Assembly (NCBI GenBank): GCA_013399015.1
Contig: VWZX01000778.1
Coordinates: 94,095 to 158,094 of the forward strand
From: Galbula dea
Taxonomy: Eukaryota > Chordata > Aves > Piciformes > Galbulidae
Reading direction: 5' to 3'
Length of the DNA: 64,000 nt
This document shows, piece after piece, positions 13,610-23,372 of this stretch. Each line of letters begins with the position of its first letter. The stretch's first letter is position 1. Under the pieces are notes generated by a model. That model had not been told where the DNA came from. It saw only the letters and a list, made by a program, of their open reading frames with translations, and searched no databases. A program made the position numbers and the translations under genes.

Positions 13610-14224
13610 ACCCTTCACTATGTTGCTCTCCTAGGACAACAGGGATGTTAGCCTGGATGACTTGCCACATTTCAGACCTGTACCCAAAAAATCTGCATTT
13701 TTGGTGACTGAAAAAAACCCAAAACTCCTCTCAACAGCAAAGACCTAGGTCTAGAAAAAGCAACATGGGAAGCTATTCACAAAGCAAAGATGCTCATGGC
13801 CCATCAGACCAGCCCATGAACTACCCTTGGCCCAGCCCTCTGGTTCTTCACTGCCCTGGGTGTCACCCACCTACATGGACAACTGCCATGGCCCAGTCAA
13901 GGATTTCTGGAGAAAAATGTATTTAGGAGAACTGCAAAGTGCACCTAGAAAACTGTGGAGAAGCTCTGAGGTGGCCAGTGCACCTCTGGAGAACACTTGG
14001 TTGGCAACAGGGAACACATGCTCAGGAAAAGAAAACAACCATTTAGGCAGCACTTCAGAGCCACAGCCCATCCCTGCTGTCCTACCCCTGCATCCACAGG
14101 GACTTACAAAGCTCAGACCTAGCTTTGGCATGCTTTCATACTCCAAGAAAGCACAAAGAAGAGTCAAAGCTAAATCCCTGCTTCACTGGACACGTACATC
14201 AGCTGCTTTGGACGAAGGGGGGTG
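13610..14224. other. Non-coding stretch between CR1 pieces
   Basis: A 132-codon frame on the plus strand (13827-14225) and a 98-codon frame on the minus strand (13871-14167) overlap. Neither has a recognisable domain, and the plus-strand frame stops at the edge of the CR1 copy that follows. I consider both chance frames. Confidence 0.5.
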
Positions 14225-14232
14225 ACAGATGT

Positions 14233-14461
14233 TAGATAGATACAGATGAGACAGAAGGAAGACATTTTTTACACTGAGGGTGGTGAGACCCTGGCCCAGG
14301 ATGCCCAGAGAAATGGGAGATGCTCCATCCCTGGAACCATTCCAGGTTAGGCTGGATGGGACTCTGAGCAAACTGATCTAGTTGCAGATGTCCCTGCTCT
14401 CTGCAGGGGGTTGGACTAGATGGCAGTTAAAGGCCCTTTCCAACTCAAACCAGTCTGTGAT
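14233..14461 (+). mobile_element. CR1 LINE 3' fragment with probable 8-bp target duplication
   Basis: Only the 3' part of CR1 remains. It starts in the region equivalent to the RT end ('actgagggtggtgag'), runs through 'gctccatccctggaa' and GGTTGGACTAGATGGC, and ends in CAGTCTGTGAT. It belongs to the same 3' subgroup as the 10.2, 16.1 and 23.0 kb copies but lies on the opposite strand. The identical octamer ACAGATGT sits immediately before it (14225-14232) and immediately after it (14462-14469), which fits a short target-site duplication. Confidence 0.9.
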
Positions 14462-14684
14462 ACAGATGTGCAGACATTATGCAAAATTCCTGGCAGGTTT
14501 TTTTTTTTCTTAATCATCCCGAAAGATATTTTGTGCACACATACTGTATTCTCAGTATTCTTTTTGCCTTTTGAGTATTCCCCTAGAATGCTTCTAAACA
14601 ATGAATTTTGTACCTTCCCTCCCCAAAGATGATGTGCTTTTACACCTGAAAACACTGAAGTGGGATTTTTGACTTAGTGTCTTT

Positions 14685-15060
14685 GTTCGTGTTGTTAAGC
14701 CGATCGCGCTATAGTACTTGGGAGAAAGAGAGAAGAGAAACAATGTTGTTTTGTCTGCTAGCATGATTGATAGACAAGTTTCAATTATTATATCTTTAAC
14801 TGACAGAGAAACACTTAAAAAAACCCCCAAAAGACAGGCTGCTGAAAGATAGGTTAGCTCCCAGTGCAATGCTGTTCCCACAGAAAAAGTATACAAGGAT
14901 GCTCTCTGGTGGTAGTTGTAAGACAAGGCTCTGCTCTGGCCACCACAGTGCTAGTTTATCTTACAGACTAGTGTTAAAACTTATTATTAAAATAATATCG
15001 TTTTTAATCACGAATTGGCTTGATTTATTTTGCTTTTAAAAACCTTATCTCAGGATGTAC
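14685..15060. promoter_or_regulatory. Candidate conserved non-coding element(s)
   Basis: At 14698-14710 the sequence holds three CpGs within CCGATCGCGC, a strong contrast with the CpG-poor surroundings. It is followed by TTGATAGACAAG and AT-rich cores. A second patch at about 14965-15050 has TTATTATTAAAATAATATCG, then TTTTTAATCACGAATTGGC. Retained CpGs next to homeodomain-like cores are typical of constrained non-coding DNA, but without alignment this remains inference. No frame suggests an exon. Confidence 0.35.
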
Positions 15061-16083
15061 TTTATTAAATCCCTTGGAGTATTCCAGGCTGGAGGGTTTG
15101 GGTTTAGAACTTCTGAAGAGACTATGTGCTTTAGCTAAGGTCCTGTTGGGGATGTGAGTGTGATGTGCCCCTGGCACAGCCAGTTTCAGGGTTGTCGTGG
15201 CAGGGAGCTGAACAGTGCCCCTGCTCTGATCTGCCCCCCAGGCTTCTTCTCCTGGGCTGTTCAACTTTCCATCACAACCAACCACACTGGGCTTTACTCT
15301 GAAAGACTCCAGCCCTGCAGATGCCTCAGCTCATCTCCTAAATGTAGCTGCTTCTCCTGTCATTTTCACCCATAGTACAATTCTGTATCCAGAGAACCAT
15401 GCTGCAAAGCCCTTCCCAACGGGGCCACCTGCTTTGGGGCCAGATCTGGATCTTGCTTTTGCCCCATCCTAACCAAATCTCAAACCTGAGCCGATCACTC
15501 TCAGCGCTTTAAAACACTAATAGTCTTTCTTTTAAATCACATTTCAGTAAATTGTGCCTGTGCAAAAACTTCTTTGGCTTGACTTACTGAGGTGACACAT
15601 TTTGGACCAGTGGCCAGCTCGAGGGTTCAATACATTACTTCTATAACTGTAACCATGAATGTAATTTTCACCTTACAAAACTGCAACAAAGTTTACAGCA
15701 CGTCAATGCTTAGGAAAGATTTCATGTGAATCCACTGCAGCCCCAAAATGGCCCAACAAGGACACCATGCACACCTCCCCAGACTCAGTACCCTTCTGTT
15801 GGCCAAGAGCAGGAGAGCTTTGTGTTGCTGATTCCCCTGCTCAAGGCTCCGAAATGAACCCAATTCATGCCTAGAAATAGAGAGTGGTGGTGGAAACGAG
15901 AGCAATGTTTGGAAGGGTTGGCAAGTTCTCACAGCTGAGGTTTGCTCTGACAGCAGAGGGCAAAAGCATAAATATGAACCCCAACTTATTGACACTGATT
16001 AATTTTTGCCTTGGTACAAACACACTTTTGATGCTCTTTCAGTACTGCCCAGATCAGTACCTTTTCTGTTGATTTTACTAAAT
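15061..16083. other. Unique non-coding sequence, no gene recognised
   Basis: No repeat or exon recognised. Open frames of 86-100 codons are on both strands and overlap; none has family features. Confidence 0.5.
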
Positions 16084-16420
16084 ATAGAATCATAGAACCT
16101 TTTGGGTTGCAAAGAACATTTAAAGGTCACCTAGACCAACTTCCCTGCAGTGAGCAGGGACACCTGCAACTAGATCAGGTTGCTCAGAGTCCCATCCAGC
16201 TCAACCTGGAGTAGTTCCAGGGATGGAGCATCTTCCACCTCTCTGGGCAACCTGGGACAGTGTTTCACCACCCTCAGCATAAAAAATTTCTTCCTTCTCT
16301 CTAGTCTAAATCTACCTCTTCTAGTTTAAAACGATTGTTCCTTGTTCTCTTGCAACAGGTTCTGCTAAAAAAGATTGTCCTGAGCTTTGTTATAGGTCCC
16401 CTTTAGGTACTGGAAGGCCA
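16084..16420 (-). mobile_element. CR1 LINE, 5'-truncated 3' end
   Basis: On the minus strand the sequence ends in the CR1 tail (CTATGATTCTATA near 16084) and contains the subgroup-specific GATCTAGTTGCAGGTGTCCC segment, the 'gttgcccagagagg' block, and a remnant of the RT end. Its left neighbour in the consensus should be the 'ggagaagagaaggctc' block, which is absent, so truncation lies near 16420. It is in the same orientation and subgroup as the copies at 10.2 and 23.0 kb. Confidence 0.9.
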
Positions 16421-17312
16421 CACACACTCCACATCAGCCCATTTCCTTCACTGCCCCTGTGACATGATGAGGACCTCTATGCATGCAATGGTCCCTTGGG
16501 AGAGGCTCCCTCAGAGCCTCTTCAGAGTAGATTAGCAAGACCCTGCCCTGGAGAGCTTGCTCAGGTAATAAACTCCATTAGGCAACGCCTGATGCTTGCT
16601 AAACCTCTTCCCCTTCCCTCACCATCCTTAACCACTACTGCTTTATACCAAGACCAGTATTTGATATCTACAAAAGCAGAACTGCAGGATCTCCAGGCCT
16701 ACACACCTGTCCTTCACATGCTGGCAAGCCTCCCACCAGCATGCATTAGAGAGAGAAAGGATCTTAATCATCCACCCTGCTGCAAAGACATTCACAGAGC
16801 TTTAATTGATTATCAGGCAGTCCTTGCCAGCAAATGAGTGGTTGGCTCCAGGGAGCTCTTGCTTGCTTGTTTTTAAACAGTGCAAAGTGGGGAAATGGAA
16901 GGAATAAGCAGTGAAAGCTCGAGGGACCACCAAGACAGGAGGAAGGCAGAGCTGCTCCATGTGCTGACCTTATTACTGAAGGGAAATGGAGGTCAAGTGG
17001 TAGCAGGGAAAAGCACCACAGGGAACAAGGAGGAATTAAACAACTTCAAACTCCAAACTGTAAGCTCAGCTTCAAACCATGGGGGCCAGTAGTGCTAACA
17101 GTTTGTGAATCTTTAAAGTAGTTAAGACATTACTAAAACTGCCTAAAACCTACTGATGGGTTCATCTCTGGTGACACAGTAGAAGCTAGTCCTACCTCAT
17201 GTCAGCCAGGCACACCTTTGCACACTCCTTACCAGCACTGCTTTAACCTAAATGTATGTACATGGCCATCCACCAGCTTCTCACTGTTCTTCTTCCACCC
17301 ATCATCAGTCCA
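16421..17312. other. Unique non-coding sequence, no gene recognised
   Basis: A 113-codon plus-strand frame at 16496-16837 is the longest; it lacks any recognisable domain and has no credible splice-site context that I can support. Nothing else was seen. Confidence 0.5.
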
Positions 17313-17443
17313 GGAATCACACAGAATCACAGAATCATTACAGTTGGAAAGGACCCACAAGATCATCTAGTCCAACCGATAGCCCTACACTACTCTCATC
17401 CCTAAATCATCCCCTGAAGAAACACATCCATCCTCTTCTTAAA
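17313..17443 (-). mobile_element. CR1 LINE, short 3' end fragment
   Basis: The plus strand reads as the reverse complement of a CR1 terminus: tandem GAATCAC/GAATCA tail units (17313-17338), then GTTGGAAAGGACC, ATCTAGTCCAACC, and a short body ending near 17443. The body resembles the subgroup of the 21.9, 59.7 and 62.2 kb copies more than that of its close neighbours. The insertion is only about 130 bases. Confidence 0.8.
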
Positions 17444-20435
17444 GAGCTGTGTTGATTTGAAAAACCCTTCTAAACCTGGAAAAGGCACAGTTCTTGGGTA
17501 AAAATGGCTACAGCAGCACAACCAGAGCACTGATGGCAGGTACCACCATCAGTGGATAGGGTGCATTGATGAACCACTGGTGGACCCCAGCTCTCCTACA
17601 GACTCCGAACCATCAAGACAGAAGATGCTCAGGGTAAAACAGAACTGCTGCACCCCCACTGAAGCTGTTTTGCAATGTGGAAAAAATATACAAGATCCCA
17701 GATAGCAGAGAATTGTTTTCTAACCAGTTCAGCATGAGGCCACACAACACCTCCTGCCAGGTGACAGCATCTCTGGGTTATGGTCACCTGCTCTCCCTGT
17801 GCTGAGTTCCCCTGTGGGCTGCCACCACTTCAGCTGCAAGGGTAAAGGGCTTTACTCCCCCAGCTGCAGGGGAGATGCTCATGGGCCTTGCTGCATCCAG
17901 AAAATTCCTGTCATTTAATCCATGAAATTAAAAGTTGGCACACAATCTGAGAGCAGTACTGGTGGAGGAGGCACGCTCCTCAGTGTGTGCCCTCTGCCTG
18001 GGACAGGCTTTGCTACTCGGTGGTTGTTCTCTTACTGTGCCCTGGGGTCCCCACCAAGACCAATCCATTCCTGAGCAGCTCCAGGAGAGGACAGCCTCTC
18101 TCTCTGCAGCCAGCCTCAGCACTGCTCACCCATAGCAGCTCAGCACAAAGCACCACGCTTACACGAACCATTAAGCTTGTGCAAACCATCAATCCTGGGT
18201 TTAATAGGGAAGGAAAGCAGTTTAACAAGGTGGCTGCAGCTAGACAGCATCCAGCTGCCTGCACAGACACCACGTGGGAATGCATTTTAAGTCAATATGC
18301 CCGGTGTTCCTTCCTCCCCTCCAGCACTGGCAGCCTTCTCTTTCTCCAAGAGACTGTGGTGGCTTTCCCCCATGCTCAGCATACCCATCTGGGACAGGCT
18401 CAAGAAACCTTCACCTCTCTAGATGGCTGCTTTTTTTCAGGTCTTGGGCTTTGTCCCTGGTGATCAAGCTGTGGGGAAGCCAGTGTACTGTGCCTTGTCC
18501 AGACCTCCCTGCACTAGGATTGCACATCAGTAACCCTCTGGACAAAAAAATTATTGCACACCTGGATACCTCTCTAGTACCAAGAGAGCGTTGGCAAAGG
18601 CTACTTCTAGAAAGGAGGTCTAATCTGAAACGGGCAGAAGATAAAGGGCCATTAGATGCAAACACTGGCTGCTTTTATAAGCCAGATGATGCAGGAATAT
18701 CATGACTGTTATATTTTCTTGCAATCTTGAAAACCAGTTTACAACAAAAGATGAGAGAAGTTGCCCATCTGGGTCCAAAATCCATACCATCAGGTTCAGA
18801 AGCTCATTCACTTCACGCAGCCCAAAAGGGAGATGCAAAATGCTGCAGCACTGGGAATCTGGGGCAGTATCCAATAGCAGGAAGATTCACATCAGATTCC
18901 AAACCACCATGAACCTCAGCCAAACCAAATTACTCCCACTGCTGAACATACCATTTCCCACCTTAAGTGGCACAGTCTGCCTGCCCTCACCACTCTGCAG
19001 GCTTACAGCAGCAGGTGTTGAGCTTGCTAATAGAGATGTCTTTCCCAGGACTGTCATGGACGCCCACCTGCTGTTTGATGACTTTACACACGTGTGACAG
19101 GTAGTAATGTCACTGACAGCCTCTCCCTGGCACCCAGTTTTTTATTCATACCAACGCCCTGCCTTGTCTTTGCTGTTCCAGGGGAAGTGCTGAGCCTAAG
19201 CTCCCTTCCCCGTTCTCATTGTTGCTTAGCTTTGCAGAGAAATTGGACTTAATTTTGCTGCTGCTCTGTCATTCCAGACTATACATCAGCTGTGAAGGCT
19301 AAAACCCAGCTCATGACATGGCAGGGTCATAACAAGCTGGCAGCAGAAGAAATATACACAGTGTCAAATCCCTTGCAAAAGCCCCAACTGTCTCCTGACA
19401 GAGGATGTATCTGATATTAAACTAGTACCACACTCCGTCTGAGCCAAAAGGCCAAAGAAAAGCAATCCCAAAGGGGAAAGCAACATCCCAAACCTTTGCC
19501 TATCCACTTCCTCACTCAACTGATTTCCACTCAGATTCTCTTTAAGTATTGATGCTGTGAGGGCTGTTTTTGTCCCTGTTGTGCTGTCATTTCAGCTTTC
19601 TGCAAAGCTTCCGTCTCTGCTCTGCTGGGGCACTGTGGGACCCCAGCTCACAGAGCCCCCTCCTGCTTCTCAGTTATAGCAGTGCCAAGGAGGTGGCGAC
19701 AAATGCATTTCTGAGACAGAAAACTAACTCTTGCAATGGGCTAGGAGCACGAGGGAGCTGAGTACTCCCTCCCCATTAGAGAGTTTTTCCCTCTAATGCT
19801 TTAGCTCATAGGCAATGTCTAAACTACTAGGGACTCTACCAAAATGGGTGTCTTCTATATTGCTGTTTTAGAAAACTAATAGAAGTTATTAGACTACAGA
19901 GAGGTTCAAATGACCACTAAGAAGAGTTCAATAGAAGTGGAGAAGCAGTATGAAAAAGCAGGCAGCAGTCCAGCAGCATGAAAAGCTATAGCACTTAACT
20001 AAGAATAATTAGCTGTGAAGACACAAGATACAAAATGAGTGCTTAGGAAGTAAGCCCTGCAGGATTATAACATGAGGTAGGAATGCCCTGATTTTAAATT
20101 AAAAAAAAAAGAAATCTAAAAAACCAGTATTCCAGTAGAAGCTATAAGCCAGGGGTGACACCAGTAAGGACATCACAGTGCCCAGGGTGGGAAGGAGCAG
20201 GAGGAGCTGAGAGAGAGGAGAGCAAGGAGATGGAGAACAGTACTCATTCCATGGGGACGTGAAGAGGGAATGAGCATATTTCAGTTTAGAGAGAGGAAAA
20301 GCTGCAGGGAAGATATGGTAAAAGTCCTCAGATCCATAAAAGGCTGCTTCAGAAGGGATATGGTGTCCATTCTCCCTACTGCTGGGAAGAAGGTAGGGCT
20401 TGAACTGCAGCAGAGAAGATACAGTATAAGACATT
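17444..20435. other. Unique non-coding sequence, no gene recognised
   Basis: This contains the two longest open frames of the window (158 codons at 17987-18463 and 143 codons at 18274-18705, both plus strand). They overlap each other and several minus-strand frames, show no domain or signal peptide, and look like chance frames in a GC-richer stretch. No repeat family recognised; a T/A run lies at 20099-20110. Confidence 0.5.
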
Positions 20436-20463
20436 GGGAGGGAATGTGGGGCGGGGGGGTGGG
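20436..20463 (+). other. G-quadruplex-type tract
   Basis: Five runs of three or more G (20436-38, 20440-42, 20448-51, 20453-59, 20461-63) are separated by loops of 1, 5, 1 and 1 bases. This meets the usual G3+N1-7 rule for intramolecular quadruplex formation on the plus strand. No promoter or gene is recognisable beside it. Confidence 0.7.
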
Positions 20464-20649
20464 TGGAAAAAAACCTCTCTGACTTTCAAAGGCTGATTGA
20501 ACTCTATCCTTCCTGAGAAGGCAGCATAATGCACAAGGGAGAGCTGGAACCAGTAAGCTTTTCCATTTTGGGTTAGCTCTGCCTTCCCCCTGCTTTAGGC
20601 TAGCTGGCAAAAGCAAGCAGATTTCATAGCAGCAGCAAGCCCAAGCCCT

Positions 20650-21220
20650 GGGCCCCAGTTCAGTGAGATAATTAAGCGAGTGTTTAGACGTCTAAGCAGT
20701 CCTGCTGGCTACTGCCCCAGCATTTCGGGAAATGAAGTAATCTCTTTGCTTCCCACCAACTTCCCCCATTACCATGAGACCTCTTGAGGTGGGACCTGGA
20801 GGTGAAACTCTCCCATCGCTGGCCCCATGAGCCCACAGAGAGGGTTTTTTGGGTGAAGTTGGGATCTCACTGCTTGCAGACAGAGCCTGGAGATAATGCA
20901 ATACCACCAAGTGTCATTTATGTTTTAGAAGGCATGCTGATGCTAATTAGTGTTCAAATTAAGCAGTAAGATAGAAGTGGGCATATAATGGACCACTAAT
21001 AAATGCCTTGAGTACGTTGAGAGACGCAGGTCTGAAGGAAGAGTGAGTTTAATCACCAGGATTATATTAATGATGGCCCATAGACTCCCTTATTGCTGTT
21101 CCAACACACTGGAATGCTGCATTTTCCCATTAAAACACCCATTAGCCTTGAGCCCACTAAAAATCTATCAGTAAAGCCACATTCTGCTCATTTCTGCTCT
21201 ACCTGTGATCTAATTAATGC
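20650..21220. promoter_or_regulatory. Candidate conserved non-coding region
   Basis: Two AT-rich patches with homeodomain-type cores flank a GC-richer stretch. The first (about 20668-20740) has GATAATTAAGCGAG and GACGTCTAAG with retained CpGs. The second (about 20935-21220) has GCTAATTAG, TTATATTAATGATGG and TCTAATTAATGCC. The pattern resembles vertebrate developmental enhancers, but the evidence is compositional only. Confidence 0.35.
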
Positions 21221-21429
21221 CATTGGAGGGGCCCAAGCCCAGCTCCCAACTCCAGCCCTGACTCAGGAGCCCTGCCCAGGGCTTGAGTAGAGCCTGGTGG
21301 TAGTTTTGAAAAGGCGATCAGAGGCCCTTCAGGTACCTCCTACAACACCATGACCAGGAGCAATATGACTCAGAGCCCAAAATCCTGCACATCCCTGCAC
21401 ATGAGGGGCACACAGAGTGCCTGGCACTG

Positions 21430-21700
21430 AGCTGGGCATGATTGATGACACGACGGCATCGGTTAAAATAATTATATTTTTCATTTCCACACAGATGAAT
21501 TACTTCTCCAAAAAGCCATTTATGCCTAATGCCATTTGTCTGCAGTACAGTGCTAATCAACTGCAAAGACATTTTTGTGCCAAGATTGATTGACTCCATG
21601 TAAATAGGTGGAACCTTTAATTAAAACACAAGCGCAGATGCAGCGTCTCGGCACGCTGACAACGTGCAGCACAGACCACTTAAGGGGCTGATTCTACTTT
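21430..21700. promoter_or_regulatory. Strong candidate conserved non-coding element
   Basis: This patch combines a PBX/MEIS-like TGATTGATGACA (21439-21450), a second GATTGATTGAC (21584-21594), AATAATTATATT, CTTTAATTAAAAC and about eight retained CpGs (for example CACGACGGCATCGG at 21450-21463 and AGCGTCTCGGCACGC further on). TGATTGAY is the known PBX/HOX-type composite core. There is no credible open frame: a 93-codon minus-strand frame over part of it has no family resemblance. Among all patches in the window this is one of the best enhancer candidates. Confidence 0.45.
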
Positions 21701-21895
21701 AATCTGCACAGGCATAGATCAGGAGAAAGACCCAGTTCAGCAAAACACTTAGCACATGTTTAAGTCCATCATACTCAGCAAAGTATTCAAGCATGAACCG
21801 AATCTTGGTGAAGGATATCACAGAAGAATGATGGTGCCTGGTGAAAGGACATGACTTGTGTGTGACAAGGTTTCATTTATCAGGTTTCTTCCCCC

Positions 21896-22304
21896 ACAGA
21901 CAAGTGTTATAAGGAGTGGCTGGGAAAACTGAGGTTGTTTAATCTGGAGAAGAGGAGGCTCTAAGGGGACCTTCTCACTCTCTACAACTACCTGAAAGGA
22001 AGTTGTAGTGAAGTGAGGGTCAATTTCTTTTCCCAGGTTAGAAGTGATGGGACAAGAGGAAATAGCCTCAAGTTGCACCAGGGGAGGTTCAGATTGGGTA
22101 TTAGGAAGAATTTCTCCACTGACAAGGTTATTGGGCATTTGCCTAGGCTGCAAAGGGAGGTGGTGGAATCACCATTCCTGGAAGAGATCAAAAATGTGTG
22201 GATGTGGTGCCTGGGGACATGGTTTAGTGGTGAGCATGGTAGTGTTAGGTGGACAGTTGGACTTGATCTCAGAGGTCTTTTCCAACCACAATAATTCTAT
22301 GATT
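21896..22304 (+). mobile_element. CR1 LINE 3' half, second subgroup
   Basis: The copy begins in the RT C-terminal coding remnant (GAGTGGCTGGG..., 'aatctggagaagaggaggct') and continues through the 'tctctacaactacctgaaag', 'gggacaagaggaaat' and 'gatgtggtgcctggggacat' blocks. It ends in GGTCTTTTCCAACC and AATTCTATGATT. This 3' end differs from the 10.2/14.2/16.1/23.0 kb subgroup and matches the copies at 59.7 and 62.2 kb. The coding part is interrupted, so the copy is dead. Confidence 0.92.
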
Positions 22305-22994
22305 GCTGGCAGGGTTCGTAAAACCCTGTTGAGTGTTGGTTAACCTACCAAAAAACCCCACAATAAAAGCCTGAAGAAAGCTAAGCAACAAGAGGAGATT
22401 ATCTGGCTAAATGGTAGAGCTACTTTCCACACAATGGGGTTTTCAGAGCACCCTGGGTTTGCACCACAAGCTGTGTGCTCACCTACACCCAATCTTGGCC
22501 ACTTTTGGAGGTCAGCATCCTCTAATGCCTTGCCTACTCCTACCTGCAAGCATTTGGCTGGGTCAGCTGCCTGCACAGACTCACTGTAGCATCCAATTTC
22601 CAGGACTTTTCCAGGAGTCACTGCCCTCTGATGTGCCAGGAAAGCAAAGGCAACGGAAACCCTCACACTTTGACTGCAGCACAGGAGCAAAGGGGACCTT
22701 AATCAGCACAGGCACCACTTCTCCTATGGCAGAGGAAGCACATGAGTGCCAAGATCCATAAGGCCCAGGGCACGTTGCCAGTTCCTTCCCATGATTCAGA
22801 GTAATGCCCCAACTCAGCAGGGACTCTGATAAAGCCAGTCACAGCGAGGACATCCTAGTCTTTACACTCCATGCACAGGGAGTTTGTGCCAGTGGAGAAA
22901 GATGAAATGAAGGATTAAAACCAGAGTGAAAATATTCTTGTTTTTCTTTTTTTTTTTCTTTCAAGTTAGCAAAAAGAACATTAAACTTGAAATA
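22305..22994. other. Spacer between two oppositely oriented CR1 copies
   Basis: Overlapping 116-codon frames on both strands (22340-22690 minus, 22411-22761 plus) have no recognisable features. A T-rich tract lies at 22940-22971. I see no gene. Confidence 0.5.
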
Positions 22995-23372
22995 ATAGAA
23001 TCATAAACTCATGAAATGGTTTGGTTTGGAAAAGATGTTTAAAGGTCATCTAGTTAAACCCCCTGCAGCAAGCAGAGACATCTGCAACTAGATCAGGTTG
23101 CTCAGAGCAAGAACCAACCAGGGATGGTACATCTACCACCTCTCTGGACAACCTGGGCCAGAGTCTCACCACTCTCAGCATAAAAAATTTCTTCCTTCTA
23201 GCTAGTCTAAATCTTCTTTTTTTTAAGTTGAAAACCATTATCCCTTCTCCTATCACAACAGACCCCCCTATAAAGATCGTCCTCATCTTTCCTGTAGGCC
23301 ACCTTTAAGCACTGAAAGACCACAATAAGGTTTCCCCAGAGCCTTCTGTTCTCCAAGCTAATAATACCAAGC
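22995..23372 (-). mobile_element. CR1 LINE, 5'-truncated, with RT C-terminal remnant
   Basis: Minus-strand reading gives the RT end as two frames broken by a frameshift: LENRRLWGNL, CCDRRRDNGFQLKKKK in one, then RRFRLARRKKFF, LRVV, RLSREVVD in the other. The 3' segment with GATCTAGTTGCAGATGTC and the tail near 22995 follow. It has the same subgroup and orientation as the 10.2 and 16.1 kb copies. Compared with those copies the 3' region lacks the 'ctcaacctggag' block. Confidence 0.92.

Noticed and set aside
13827..14225. 132-codon plus-strand frame
   Set aside because: No family resemblance, opposed by a 98-codon minus-strand frame, and ends at the target duplication of the CR1 at 14233.
18549..18560. 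TTATTGCACACC, resembling a miR-92/25 seed
   Set aside because: Only the seed matches; the remainder and the hairpin arm do not.
17987..18705. Longest open frames of the window (158 and 143 codons, plus strand)
   Set aside because: They overlap each other in different frames and also overlap minus-strand frames. No domain, signal peptide or splice context is recognisable, and the region is GC-richer, which lengthens chance frames.
22310..22325. GGTTCGTAAAACC, resembling a tRNA B-box
   Set aside because: No A-box, acceptor stem or cloverleaf could be built around it.
21896..23372. Inverted CR1 pair as a large hairpin
   Set aside because: The two copies belong to different CR1 subgroups and share too little sequence to pair over a long stretch.
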